Positions 1 through 8,485 of a DNA stretch of 64,000 nt are shown here, piece by piece. How positions within the stretch are numbered: the first letter of the stretch is position 1; every line of letters begins with the position of its first letter. The stretch is taken from contig NZ_CP015225.1 in assembly GCF_001623525.1 (NCBI RefSeq), positions 1,860,001-1,924,000 of the forward strand. The letters are read 5' to 3'. A program made the position numbers and the translations under genes. Source of the stretch: Pseudomonas fluorescens (GTDB lineage: Bacteria; Pseudomonadota; Gammaproteobacteria; Pseudomonadales; Pseudomonadaceae). Below the pieces are notes generated by a model. That model did not search any database, was not told the DNA's origin, and was given only the letters and a program-made list of their open reading frames with translations.

Positions 1-26
1 CCTTCTACAGAAACTGGTACTGATCG

Positions 27-1790
27 ATGAACACTCTGAGCACGTTGGCCCCCAATCATTTCAAGCGCCCTGGCAGCGCCCCGACCGTCATGATCGTCGG
101 CGCCGGTCCTGTTGGCCTGTCCCTGGCAATCCTGTTGAAGAAATGGGGTGTGTCGTTCCGCATCATTGAAAGGAACGCCGGTCCCTCGACGGCGACCAAG
201 GCGATGGCTATCCATTCCCGGACCCTGGAAATCTTTCGGGACCTGGGCGTTGCCGAGCAAGCCATCAGCGACGGCTTCACGATCAACCAGTTTTCGGTGC
301 AGTCGAACGCCAAGCGGGTGCTGAACTACAACTTCTCCTACCTGGACGCGCCCTATCCCCTGCTCCTGAGCCTGCCACAGCCGCAAACGGAGAAAATTCT
401 CCTGGAGCGGCTCAGGGAGCTGGGGGCCGAGGTGGAATGGAACACCGAACTGGTGGACATCGAAAACCAGCCGGGTTCGGTGCGCATGACGCTCAAGCAT
501 GCCGACGGCACCGACGAACACTTCACCAGTCGTTGGGTAGCCGCGTGCGACGGTGCTCGCAGCAACATCAGAAAACGCCTGGACATGACGTTCGAAGGCT
601 CGTCCTACGACCGCTTCTTCATGCTCGCCGATGCCGATATCGAGTGGTCCGGAAGCAAGGATGAGGGCGCATTCTTCCTGGGTGCGCAGGACGGTTATGT
701 GGCCGTTGCACCGATCAGCGCTCAATCGCGTTATCGGCTGTTCATCGAAATGCCCTACAACCTGCCACCAGAAGGCGAGCGCCCGTCCTTGAGCCTGGAG
801 AACTTCCAGCGCTTGTGCGAAGGGCGCGGGCAAAAGATGACGCTGTCCAACATTTCATCGACCACCATCGCCTCTTTCCAGCATCGCCGCGTGCAATCGA
901 TGCAACAAGGTTCCGTGTTTCTGCTGGGGGATTCGGCGCATATCGGCAGCCCCATCGGTGGGCAGTGGATGAACCTGGGGGTTTCCGAGGCCTATAACCT
1001 GGCCTGGAAAATGGCCTATGTCGATCAGGGCCTGGCGAATCCGTCCTTGCTCGACAGCTACAACGAAGAGCGCTACCCGGTTGCCCTGGAAGTCGAGAAC
1101 ACCGCACACCGGCTGACGGGGCTGATTACGGTCCGGCGTCGCGCCCTGGTGTGGCTGCGCGACAACGTCCTGCCACTGTTGAGCAACCGCAAAAAGGTCC
1201 AGCGCAAACTGCCGTCGATGATTTCCGGTCATCAATATCACTATGAGAAAAGTGACTACATTCAAGAATCGCTGACGAAGAAGCAGCGCAAGAACTGGAG
1301 CAAGAAAGGGAAAAAACCCGAGTTCCAGACCGCAGCGCCTCGCGCCGGGCAACTGGCGCCCGATGTCGAACTGTGGCAACTGCAAGGGATGCCGACAAAA
1401 CGCTTGATCGACTTGTTCCACGGGACATTCACGCTGTTGATTTTCAGCGCGGCCGATCAGTTTTCACCGTTGTTGCCAGGCTACTACACGCTGGCCAAGT
1501 CGGTGGAACAGGACTACCCAGGCATCAAGGCCTACTGCGTGATCGACGCCCTGAGCAGCGCCGGCCTGCCGGCTTGGCATTCGACGTTGCTGGACCCCGA
1601 CTGGCGACTGCATAAGCGCTATCACGCCAAGGAAGGCACGATGATGCTGATTCGTCCTGACGGCTATATCGCTTTCCTCGGCGCCGATGCAATAACGCTG
1701 ATGACGTATCTGAACGTAAGGTCCGGGTTGCTCAAGGGTGCCAGGAAAACAATAACTTGCGAGACCGACGCAGTGGAACTCCAACTTTAA
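27..1790 (+). CDS. FAD-dependent aromatic-hydroxylase-like monooxygenase
   Basis: A 587-residue flavoprotein of the PheA/TfdB (PF01494) monooxygenase family, which uses NAD(P)H and FAD to hydroxylate aromatic or polyketide substrates. Seen directly: the dinucleotide-binding GAGPVG at residues 25-30, the ACDGARS motif near 173-179, and GDSAH at 301-305 followed by SPIGGQWMNLGVSEAYNLAW, the FAD-ribityl contact region. The usual GGQGMN is GGQWMN here. The last ~170 residues match the thioredoxin-like C-terminal extension of the phenol-hydroxylase subgroup. It reads the same way as the ACP and ketosynthase genes, 118 bp upstream of the ACP gene, so it is probably a tailoring oxygenase acting on their product; that is inference. 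The start ATG is 26 bp from the window edge, so upstream partners are not visible. Confidence 0.88.
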   Translation: MNTLSTLAPNHFKRPGSAPTVMIVGAGPVGLSLAILLKKWGVSFRIIERNAGPSTATKAMAIHSRTLEIFRDLGVAEQAISDGFTINQFSVQSNAKRVLNYNFSYLDAPYPLLLSLPQPQTEKILLERLRELGAEVEWNTELVDIENQPGSVRMTLKHADGTDEHFTSRWVAACDGARSNIRKRLDMTFEGSSYDRFFMLADADIEWSGSKDEGAFFLGAQDGYVAVAPISAQSRYRLFIEMPYNLPPEGERPSLSLENFQRLCEGRGQKMTLSNISSTTIASFQHRRVQSMQQGSVFLLGDSAHIGSPIGGQWMNLGVSEAYNLAWKMAYVDQGLANPSLLDSYNEERYPVALEVENTAHRLTGLITVRRRALVWLRDNVLPLLSNRKKVQRKLPSMISGHQYHYEKSDYIQESLTKKQRKNWSKKGKKPEFQTAAPRAGQLAPDVELWQLQGMPTKRLIDLFHGTFTLLIFSAADQFSPLLPGYYTLAKSVEQDYPGIKAYCVIDALSSAGLPAWHSTLLDPDWRLHKRYHAKEGTMMLIRPDGYIAFLGADAITLMTYLNVRSGLLKGARKTITCETDAVELQL

Positions 1791-1908
1791 GTCGCTCCAT
1801 GGCTACTGCCAGTTTGATGATTTGATATAAACAAGGCCCTGCCCTGGGCCAGGATTTTTGATCTTTCTTACTTATAGAAATATCGACCGACTTGGTTAGG
1901 AGAACTTT

Positions 1909-3009
1909 ATGCGCTTGCAACTTAACGATGTTGTGCAGGAATTCATCGTATCCAATGGGAGAATAGCCCATAGCTATTTCTCTCTTTCCGAAAAGATTAT
2001 TGATTCACTGTGCGAATCCAATGTCGCCAAAGAAGCAATATTGCTGCGACTCCTGGAACAGGCTGAAACAGTCACTGCGCATTATTTCAATGCTCATCAA
2101 CAAGTCCTTGAAGGCGTTTATGCCAATGGGACCGAAGCAGCTGTCAACCAGAGTGTTCCCGTGCTGGAGCCGGTTCACTTGAACCCGACCATACTGGCGC
2201 CGGCACCTGTCGTCGAAGCCGTCGAAGCCGTCGAAGAGACAGATGCACTTAGCTACGGGCAATGGTTGCGTGCCGAGATCAGCACGGTCACCGGCTTCCA
2301 GGCGCAACAGATCGACTTCGATCAGAGCTTCGAGAGCCTGGGGATCGACTCGCTGGGGCTGGTCGATATTTTCGAATCCCTGGCCCAGCACTTCCCGGAA
2401 AAGAAAGACCTCACCTCGCAGCTCTTCGATGCCCCTACCCCGACCGCCTTGCTGGCACGGCTTGAAGCCGATCCGCAGGCACCAACGGTGGATGTCCAAG
2501 CATGGGTGCTCGACCAACTCGCGGCCATCACCGGCTTTACGGTTGAGCAGATCGACCCGTCACAAAGCTATGAAAGCCTGGGCCTTGATTCGCTGGTGCA
2601 GTTGGACTTCCTGGAGTCGGTAGTCGCCATGTGGCCACAACTCAAGGCGCACAGTTCCGAGCTGGCCAACGCCAAGCTCCCGCAGGCAACCATTGCCCTG
2701 ATTCAAGCCGCCCTGGCCGATCCAACGCCGCAGGCAGCGCCTGGCGTCGAGCCTTCACCTGCCACGACGGACACTCAAGGGCGGGAAGAAAACCTGCTGC
2801 TCAACGCCCTGTCTCCGTTGATCCCGGACGCAGCGCAGTCGATCGACATCCAGACGTCGTTCGCACAACTGGGCCTCAACGGCTTTGCCCGCGAGGCGCT
2901 CTGCCAATCCATGGCGCAACAGTGCTCTGCCAGCGAGTTTGCCGGTGAAGCGCTGATGTCCCGTCGCACGCCTCAAGATGCCTTGTCGCTGCTGGCCAGG
3001 TTGAGCTGA
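1909..3009 (+). CDS. Tandem acyl carrier protein, three ACP-like domains (third degenerate)
   Basis: A 366-residue protein. Residues 1-80 are helical with no motif I recognise. Residues ~112-190 and ~193-272 are acyl carrier domains with phosphopantetheine sites LGIDSLGLVD (Ser148) and LGLDSLVQLD (Ser228). Residues ~292-366 look like a third carrier fold, but the site reads LGLNGFAREA: Asn324-Gly325 replace Asp-Ser, so it cannot carry the arm. Pro/Ala-rich linkers join the domains. Tandem ACPs are typical of PUFA synthases and some iterative polyketide synthases, where they raise flux. The start is fixed by TTAGGAGAAC 6 bp before the ATG. The ketosynthase gene follows 74 bp downstream on the same strand. 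The acyl starter and any acyltransferase are not in view. Confidence 0.88.
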   Translation: MRLQLNDVVQEFIVSNGRIAHSYFSLSEKIIDSLCESNVAKEAILLRLLEQAETVTAHYFNAHQQVLEGVYANGTEAAVNQSVPVLEPVHLNPTILAPAPVVEAVEAVEETDALSYGQWLRAEISTVTGFQAQQIDFDQSFESLGIDSLGLVDIFESLAQHFPEKKDLTSQLFDAPTPTALLARLEADPQAPTVDVQAWVLDQLAAITGFTVEQIDPSQSYESLGLDSLVQLDFLESVVAMWPQLKAHSSELANAKLPQATIALIQAALADPTPQAAPGVEPSPATTDTQGREENLLLNALSPLIPDAAQSIDIQTSFAQLGLNGFAREALCQSMAQQCSASEFAGEALMSRRTPQDALSLLARLS

Positions 3010-3083
3010 GCCCAGCAGCAACAGGAATGGAATCCGGGTGATCGAACAGGTCACCCAGCATTTTGGCGATCAGGGAGACAGGT

Positions 3084-6000
3084 ATGAGTGGCGCAGTAAC
3101 AACAATGGGCGATTTCTGCTTCAGCGCGATGGCGGGCGAGTTTCCGGGGGCGCCGTCCACGGACGCGCTTTGGCAGTTGCTCTGGCAAGGGCAGATCGCA
3201 CCGATCGAATCCATGCCGACACGTTGGGAATTGGACAAGGCGTCGATCTATTCAACCAAGGCCGGCGAGAAGGATCGCACGTACCTGGACAGCGCTTTTT
3301 GCCTGACCGATGACGCCTCGACCCCGTCACGGCACGAAGGACGACAGGTCGCCATCGGCAAGAAAGTGCTCCAGACGTTGCTCACCCAACTCGCCGGACA
3401 AGGCTCGGCGCTGAGCAGGGAGCGCACCGCGCTGGTGGTCGCGACCTCCTGGAGCGACGAGAGCTATTTCGTCACCGGCGTATCCGGAAAAACCGACACG
3501 CCGTCGGGCTTTACACCGGGTGAGCAAGTAGCGGAACTGGCGGCGGCCTTTGCCTTGGGTGGGCCGGCGTTATCGGTAGACACCGCGTGCAGTTCGTTCC
3601 CCTATGCCTTGGATATGGCCCAGGCGCTGGTCAACAGTGGTCAGGCTGACAACGCGATTGTCATGGCCCTGAACACCGTGCTGCCACCCGCGCTGTTCCT
3701 GGGTTTCTCGCAGTTGACGGCTTTTTCCGCCCGCGCGCGGATGGAAGCGTTCGGCCAGGACGCCGACGGCATCGTGCCCGGCGAATGTGCCGTGGCCTTT
3801 CTGGTCGAACCGCTCGCCCAGGCCCTGACAGCGCAGCGTCGTCCCCTGGGCGTGCTGCGCGCCTTGGGCATGTCCGCCGACGGCGCCGAAGGCTCGGTGT
3901 TTGCGCCAGGCAAACAGGCCCAGTACTCGGCCTACCAACGTGCCTATCGCGGCCTCGATCCACGCGATGTGGACTACATCGAGACCCACGGCACCGGTAC
4001 ACCGCTAGGGGACGCAACGGAGCTGGCCTCGCTGAACAGCTTCTTTGCCCCCCATCGTCCGGACGGCAAGAAAATCATCATCGGTTCGATCAAGTCGGTC
4101 ATCGGCCATCCCCTGGCCGCTGCCGGAGGTGCCTCGCTCGCCAAGGCCTTGATGATACTGCGCCATAAAGGCATTCCCCCACAGCCCGGTTACCGCCCCA
4201 GCACCAAGGTCGACGAGACCTGCCTGCGACTCGCCACCCAGCAGGTACAGCCCCTGGAGGATCATCAATCTGCACTCCGGATTGGCATCTCCAGTTTTGG
4301 TTTCGGCGGCGCCAACGCGCACCTGGTGGTGGATGAATACATTCCCGACAACCACTCTGCCGCCCCCCTGACCGCCCCGGCGAGCGCCAGTGGCGTGGTA
4401 ATGCTCGACCTTGCCATTGTCGAGGCTGAAGCAGCACTGGGCAGCCATCGTTCCTTGCAGTCATTCCAACAGCAACTCGATCAACCCGCCGCCCCCTCGG
4501 TCATGTTCCCTTATGGGCGCTTCGTTGATTACACCCCGGCGCCCGGTCAACCGTTGCTGGGAAAATTCCTCGCGCAAGACCACGTTATCGATATCGATGG
4601 CTTTGGCATGGGTCCCAAGCCATTGGCTCATGTCGACCCGTTCAAGCTGTTGATCACCGATCGCGTCAATCATCTGCTGCGACGTTTGCCAGGCGTGGCC
4701 GGTTCGCCCGGCACTGCGATGGTCATGTGCTGCAACATGGGCGGCGAGCGCTTCAGCAATGCCTACAGCAGCGCCCACAACTTCTACTCCCGGGCGCAAG
4801 GTACGGCACCGGGCGTCGAGGTGACGGACGTGGCAACCATGCTGCCGAACATGTTGTCCGGCTACCCGGCGCAGATTTTTGACTTCAAGGGTTTCCATCA
4901 GACCCTGGTCGGCACGGCGGGACTGTTCTGGCAAACCCTGCTGGCCTCGCCGCAATGGTTCAACGATGGCATCACCACGCTGCTGCTCGGCGCAGGGCGT
5001 TTTTTCAGCGGTGAAATCGAGGTCGAACGCGCCCGGAGCAGCACAATCACGCAAGGTGAAGGACTGGGGCTGATCGCGCTGCGTCGTTATCGACCGGATG
5101 CCGCTGACAAACCCTTGCTGGTGATCCGCGCGGCGGTCCTCGCCCACGCTGCCGACTCGTTGGAAGAGGCTTGCCAACGGCTGGGCAAAGCGCCGAGCGA
5201 CTATCCGAACGTTGACATCTGTGAGTTGCAGCCTGCTGCGACGCCTGCCAGCGGATCGCTGCAGGAGCTGACCGGCTTCCTGGCTGAAGCCAGTGGCATC
5301 GAGACCCTGTTGGCGGTGATGTTGAAGGGCACGACCCATTCGGTGATCGAGGTGCGCGATGCCGGCAAGACGGTGATGTGGCTGTTTACCGAAAAACTTC
5401 GCCAATGGAGCCCGGCGGCGGCCGAAGCCAGCTCGCCCATCAAGCATCCCTTCATGTTGCGCTTTGCCCATTCGTCATCCCACGAACTGCAGCAGGTCAT
5501 CACGCCTGCCCGGCCTGTCAGCGTGGTTCGCGAACCGCAGGACGATGGCGTCGACGTGCAGCAACTCAGCGACATGCTCACCAGCACCTTGCTCTCCGGG
5601 CTGCGGGTGCGGGTTCGCGCCATGGAAAGCCTGTTCGCCCTGCAGCGTGGCGACACATCCCAGCGCCCGACACGCTGGCAGCGCAGCGCGGAACATATCG
5701 TGATCGCCAACGCCCAGCGCAGCCCACAGTCGCTGCACGCCCAGCTCGTGGTGGATGAAGCGCACCCGTACTTCTTCGATCACCCCTTGGATCACGTCCC
5801 GGGCATTTTGCTGCTCGAGGGCGTGCTGCAACTGATCGAACTGGCGATGCCCCCTCTGAGCGGACGGGTCGCCTACATCAAGACCCTGACAATCAAGTTC
5901 CAGCAATACGTACAGAAGCAAGGCGTGATCGATCTGCACGTCGAGCAAGGCCAGGATCCCCAGGTGTTCAACGCGAAGGTCATGCAGGCCGGGAAAGTGA

Positions 6001-6512
6001 TGTGCACCTGCGTCCTCGGGATGGCCTACAGCTCGGCGTTCGAGATATCGCCAGCCGGCGAATTCACCGCCACGCCGTGCCGTAACAGGGCCCTGTTGCA
6101 CAAGGCCAGGGAGGAGAACGTCATCGTCAGTGACATGAGCGGTGTCGCCCAGGGCCTGAGCGTGGACACCGTGAAACTGCCGCAGGAGCACTTCTTCCAG
6201 GCAGGTGATCCCGAGCACTATTCGATGGTGTATTTCCTCGAAGTCGCTCGCCAGTGCTACATGCAGATCGCCCACAGCCATCTGCGGATTCCACTCAACA
6301 CCCCGATGAATCTGCTGGCCTTGAGCTTCACCCTGGATCGCCCCATCCCCAGGAACAGCCCGCTGTCATTGGCGCCGCAAGCCGGCTTTGATGCGGCGCT
6401 CCAGGCATTCAAGACCAACCGCATCTATATCGACCTGTTCAACCGGGGTGAAAAAATCGGTCAAGCAAGTATTACCGCCCAGGTGCTGAGTCAATCCGCA
6501 CCGGCGGCCTGA
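3084..6512 (+). CDS. Ketosynthase / chain-length-factor-like / double AfsA-type hotdog fusion
   Basis: A 1142-residue megaenzyme. Residues 1-420 are a complete beta-ketoacyl synthase with the triad Cys169 (VDTACSSF), His302 (IETHGTGT) and His342 (SVIGHPLAAAG), closed by SSFGFGGANAHL. Residues ~470-700 are a second, shortened KS-like region (FDFKGFHQTLVG at 599-610) lacking the Cys/His/His motifs, as expected of a chain-length factor. Residues ~863-985 hold a hotdog domain with FFDHPLDHVPGILLLEG, the signature I associate with AfsA (PF03756). Residues ~1000-1135 form a second hotdog half with DPEHYSMVYFLEVARQ. The order KS-CLF-hotdog-hotdog echoes PfaC of PUFA synthases, but the hotdogs are AfsA-like rather than FabA-like. 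The start ATG was chosen because CAGGGAGACAGGT precedes it. No acyltransferase or ketoreductase domain is present. The product is unknown. Confidence 0.85.
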   Translation: MSGAVTTMGDFCFSAMAGEFPGAPSTDALWQLLWQGQIAPIESMPTRWELDKASIYSTKAGEKDRTYLDSAFCLTDDASTPSRHEGRQVAIGKKVLQTLLTQLAGQGSALSRERTALVVATSWSDESYFVTGVSGKTDTPSGFTPGEQVAELAAAFALGGPALSVDTACSSFPYALDMAQALVNSGQADNAIVMALNTVLPPALFLGFSQLTAFSARARMEAFGQDADGIVPGECAVAFLVEPLAQALTAQRRPLGVLRALGMSADGAEGSVFAPGKQAQYSAYQRAYRGLDPRDVDYIETHGTGTPLGDATELASLNSFFAPHRPDGKKIIIGSIKSVIGHPLAAAGGASLAKALMILRHKGIPPQPGYRPSTKVDETCLRLATQQVQPLEDHQSALRIGISSFGFGGANAHLVVDEYIPDNHSAAPLTAPASASGVVMLDLAIVEAEAALGSHRSLQSFQQQLDQPAAPSVMFPYGRFVDYTPAPGQPLLGKFLAQDHVIDIDGFGMGPKPLAHVDPFKLLITDRVNHLLRRLPGVAGSPGTAMVMCCNMGGERFSNAYSSAHNFYSRAQGTAPGVEVTDVATMLPNMLSGYPAQIFDFKGFHQTLVGTAGLFWQTLLASPQWFNDGITTLLLGAGRFFSGEIEVERARSSTITQGEGLGLIALRRYRPDAADKPLLVIRAAVLAHAADSLEEACQRLGKAPSDYPNVDICELQPAATPASGSLQELTGFLAEASGIETLLAVMLKGTTHSVIEVRDAGKTVMWLFTEKLRQWSPAAAEASSPIKHPFMLRFAHSSSHELQQVITPARPVSVVREPQDDGVDVQQLSDMLTSTLLSGLRVRVRAMESLFALQRGDTSQRPTRWQRSAEHIVIANAQRSPQSLHAQLVVDEAHPYFFDHPLDHVPGILLLEGVLQLIELAMPPLSGRVAYIKTLTIKFQQYVQKQGVIDLHVEQGQDPQVFNAKVMQAGKVMCTCVLGMAYSSAFEISPAGEFTATPCRNRALLHKAREENVIVSDMSGVAQGLSVDTVKLPQEHFFQAGDPEHYSMVYFLEVARQCYMQIAHSHLRIPLNTPMNLLALSFTLDRPIPRNSPLSLAPQAGFDAALQAFKTNRIYIDLFNRGEKIGQASITAQVLSQSAPAA

Positions 6513-6568
6513 GCATTGAATGGATCTGCCCTGCGCATGACCGTGCCCCCCACAACCAAGGTGTCGCC

Positions 6569-7039
6569 GTGAACGATGTCAAAGTGCAAGTCATAGTCAA
6601 ATCGCCCCCTTCTGAAATCTGGAAGATCTGGAGCAATTTTGCAGAAGCGCCGTTATGGGATACCGACGTTCGCCAGTGTCAGCTCGACGGCCCTTTCCAG
6701 GCGGGGACACGCGGCAAATGTGTGCTCAAGAACGGCTTGAACATGCCACTGAAACTGGAAGCCGTGAGCCTGCACGAAAGCTATCGCAACAGTGCACGGC
6801 TGCTGTGGATCGACCTCGAATTCGATCATCAGATGCGCAGGCTTTCTCCCGACGAAACCCATGTCATCCATAGCGCGAAAATTTCCGGGCCGTTGAGTTT
6901 CCTGTACCGCGCACTGCTGCGCAAAGCGTTGACCGCAGCGATGACCACGGCACTGGACAACCTGTGCACGCTGGCTGAACAACGGGCCATCGCCACCCCA
7001 GGACACGAGAAAACCGCGACGCCTTTGCACCTCGTGTGA
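6569..7039 (+). CDS. SRPBCC (polyketide cyclase/START-like) protein
   Basis: A 156-residue protein of the SRPBCC helix-grip fold. It opens with a beta strand and the PPSEIWKIWSNFAEAPLWD segment typical of polyketide cyclase/dehydrase and lipid-transport members, and ends in the long C-terminal helix (residues ~105-140). The start is GTG 57 bp after the ketosynthase stop, with AAGGTG just upstream. An ATG 8 bp downstream is out of frame. Such proteins fold poly-beta-keto chains or bind hydrophobic ligands in a central cavity; position next to a KS/CLF gene suggests it shapes or releases that product. No catalytic residues are diagnostic in this family, so cyclase activity is inference from context. 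Confidence 0.72.
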   Translation: MNDVKVQVIVKSPPSEIWKIWSNFAEAPLWDTDVRQCQLDGPFQAGTRGKCVLKNGLNMPLKLEAVSLHESYRNSARLLWIDLEFDHQMRRLSPDETHVIHSAKISGPLSFLYRALLRKALTAAMTTALDNLCTLAEQRAIATPGHEKTATPLHLV

Positions 7040-7044
7040 ATGCC

Positions 7045-7080
7045 TCCCGGAAGCAGGCGTGCAGAACACGCCTTCCCGGG
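7045..7080. terminator. Possible hairpin after the SRPBCC gene
   Basis: An interrupted stem pairs CCCGG with CCGGG and, inside it, GGCGTG with CACGCC around a five-base loop, six bases after the cyclase-like stop codon. There is no T-run, so intrinsic termination is doubtful. It may be a partial terminator or a stabilising 3' structure separating the synthase genes from the porin-like gene. Confidence 0.35.
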
Positions 7081-7124
7081 CTCGCTTTGCTTACTTATCG
7101 ATAACAGCACATTTCGGATCTAGC

Positions 7125-7823
7125 ATGAACCTACAGAAAAACACCCAGTATCTGCTCATGGCAATCGTTGGCCTGGGGGCTATTGCCCCAGCATCGAGTT
7201 TCGCCGACAACCTCGGCCCCTATATCAGTGGCATGGGTGGCGTGAACTGGGTTTCCAAACAGGACCTGACCCAGAACAACAATGATTTCGTCGAGATGGA
7301 ATACAACCAACCGCTGCACTCGGGCTACGCCACCGGGCTGGCAGTGGGCTGGCGGTTCCCGGTCGGGCTACGGCCCGAGGTGGAACTGAGCTACCGCCGC
7401 AACACCCTGGACCAATTCAATAACCGGATCTACGAGGGCGGGAGCAGCATCGAGGGCAAAGGCGAAGAGGAAGCCAGCAGCCTCATGGCCAACCTCTGGT
7501 ATGACATCCCGAACCTGCCTGCCCCCTTGAGCCGGTTCACACCTTATGTGGGCGGTGGCCTGGGCTACGCGGTGCTGACCATCAAGGGCCTGGAAGCCGG
7601 TGGCGTCGAGTTCGGCGGCACCCATCGCGACACCGTCTCGGCCTGGCAACTCGGCGCAGGCGTCGCTTACGAGCTGAGCGACCACTGGTCCATGTCCCTG
7701 GATTACCGCTACTTCAAGACCGGCGAAGCGAACTTCGGCCAAATCCAGGGCCTGCCCCCGGCTGACGTGGAAACCGAATACAACGCCCAGTCCTTGATGC
7801 TCGGCCTGCGGTACTGGCTGTAA
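7125..7823 (+). CDS. Outer-membrane beta-barrel protein (OmpA/opacity-like)
   Basis: A 232-residue precursor with a signal peptide (MNLQKNTQYLLMAIVGLGAI, cleavage near ASSFA-DN). The mature part alternates amphipathic beta strands (LGPYISGMGGVNWV, SGYATGLAVGWRF, LRPEVELSYRRN, FTPYVGGGLGYAVL, WSMSLDYRYFK) and ends LMLGLRYWL with a terminal hydrophobic strand, as small eight-stranded outer-membrane barrels do. An upstream in-frame start at 7059 would bury the signal peptide, so the ATG at 7125 is preferred, although its ribosome site is weak. It lies 85 bp after the cyclase-like gene on the same strand. Whether it belongs to the synthase cluster, for example in product export, or is a neighbour is not decidable here. 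Confidence 0.8.
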   Translation: MNLQKNTQYLLMAIVGLGAIAPASSFADNLGPYISGMGGVNWVSKQDLTQNNNDFVEMEYNQPLHSGYATGLAVGWRFPVGLRPEVELSYRRNTLDQFNNRIYEGGSSIEGKGEEEASSLMANLWYDIPNLPAPLSRFTPYVGGGLGYAVLTIKGLEAGGVEFGGTHRDTVSAWQLGAGVAYELSDHWSMSLDYRYFKTGEANFGQIQGLPPADVETEYNAQSLMLGLRYWL

Positions 7824-7834
7824 GCACTAGACGG

Positions 7835-7864
7835 ATCGACACCGGGTCTTGGCCAGGTGTCGAT
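7835..7864. terminator. Inverted repeat after the beta-barrel gene
   Basis: A perfect 9-bp inverted repeat (ATCGACACC/GGTGTCGAT) with a 12-bp spacer begins 11 bp after the barrel-protein stop. A second hairpin, GGCCGG-TTGTA-CCGGCC, lies at 7878-7894. Neither is followed by a T-run, so this is a weak terminator call. Confidence 0.35.
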
Positions 7865-8019
7865 TCGCAAGACCCCAGGCCGGTTGTACCGGCCATCGCA
7901 ACGCTCGGAAAAATCGGCCGGCGTCGTTCGAAATGACCGCTGGTCGGGATGTACCAAGCCGAAGAAGCCCTACAAACTTCGTGGTCTAGTATCAACTCAG
8001 GTTCGGCGGGAGATTCCCA

Positions 8020-8187
8020 ATGTCGTTGGCTGAAGAACGCAAACCTGAACGCCGCAAGGAAACCCGGCTGTTCCTTTTCCTTGTCATCTGCCTCTTTCCG
8101 TTACTGTCGGTCGCCATTGTCGGCGGCTACGGTTTCCTCGTCTGGTTTTTCCAAATGCTGTATGGCCCCCCTGGCCCTCCCAACTAG
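8020..8187 (+). CDS. napE: Periplasmic nitrate reductase subunit NapE
   Basis: A 55-residue small inner-membrane protein that opens the nap operon. The sequence begins MSLAEERKPERRKETRLFLF, then one hydrophobic helix (~17-46), and ends in a Pro/Gly-rich tail, as in the NapE/TorE family. The start is supported by CGGGAGATTCCC directly before the ATG. Its function is poorly defined; it is carried in many proteobacterial nap operons without being essential for catalysis. It is followed 37 bp later by napD in another frame. Confidence 0.87.
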   Translation: MSLAEERKPERRKETRLFLFLVICLFPLLSVAIVGGYGFLVWFFQMLYGPPGPPN

Positions 8188-8224
8188 CGAATGGCGTTTT
8201 CTTGAAGGCTATTGGAGCCCGCTC

Positions 8225-8485
8225 ATGGACGAAGCCCTGCATATTGCCAGCCTCATCGTACTTGCCCGACCGGAATTGTTCGACGCGGTCAAGGCCAACC
8301 TGCGGCTGTTGGATGGCCTGGAACTGCATCATGAAAGCGCCGCCGGAAAACTCGTGGTGGTGCTTGAAGCCCGACACGAAGACCAGATCCTTCAACGCAT
8401 CGAACAGATCAACCAACTGCCAGGCGTACTCAATGCCGCGTTGATCTACCACGAACTCCTCGAGCCCGATGGAGAGACCGAATGA
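8225..8485 (+). CDS. napD: Nitrate reductase chaperone NapD
   Basis: An 86-residue cytoplasmic chaperone that binds the twin-arginine signal of NapA and holds back export until the molybdenum cofactor is inserted. The protein reads [20 protein letters not shown] at the start, with the HIASLIV strand and the ferredoxin-like alternation of NapD. The ATG at 8225 was chosen because TTGGAGCC lies 7 bp upstream and the length fits the family (80-100 aa). Starts further upstream would overlap napE without a good ribosome site. The last four bases overlap the napA start (ATGA), so the two are translationally coupled. Confidence 0.9.
   Translation: MDEALHIASLIVLARPELFDAVKANLRLLDGLELHHESAAGKLVVVLEARHEDQILQRIEQINQLPGVLNAALIYHELLEPDGETE

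Noticed and set aside
7900..8019. Anr/FNR box upstream of napE
   Set aside because: Only an isolated ATCAA half-site was found; no TTGAT-N4-ATCAA.
7949..8224. Long N-terminal extension of napD through napE
   Set aside because: It would read napE in the wrong frame; napE and a normal-length napD explain the region better.
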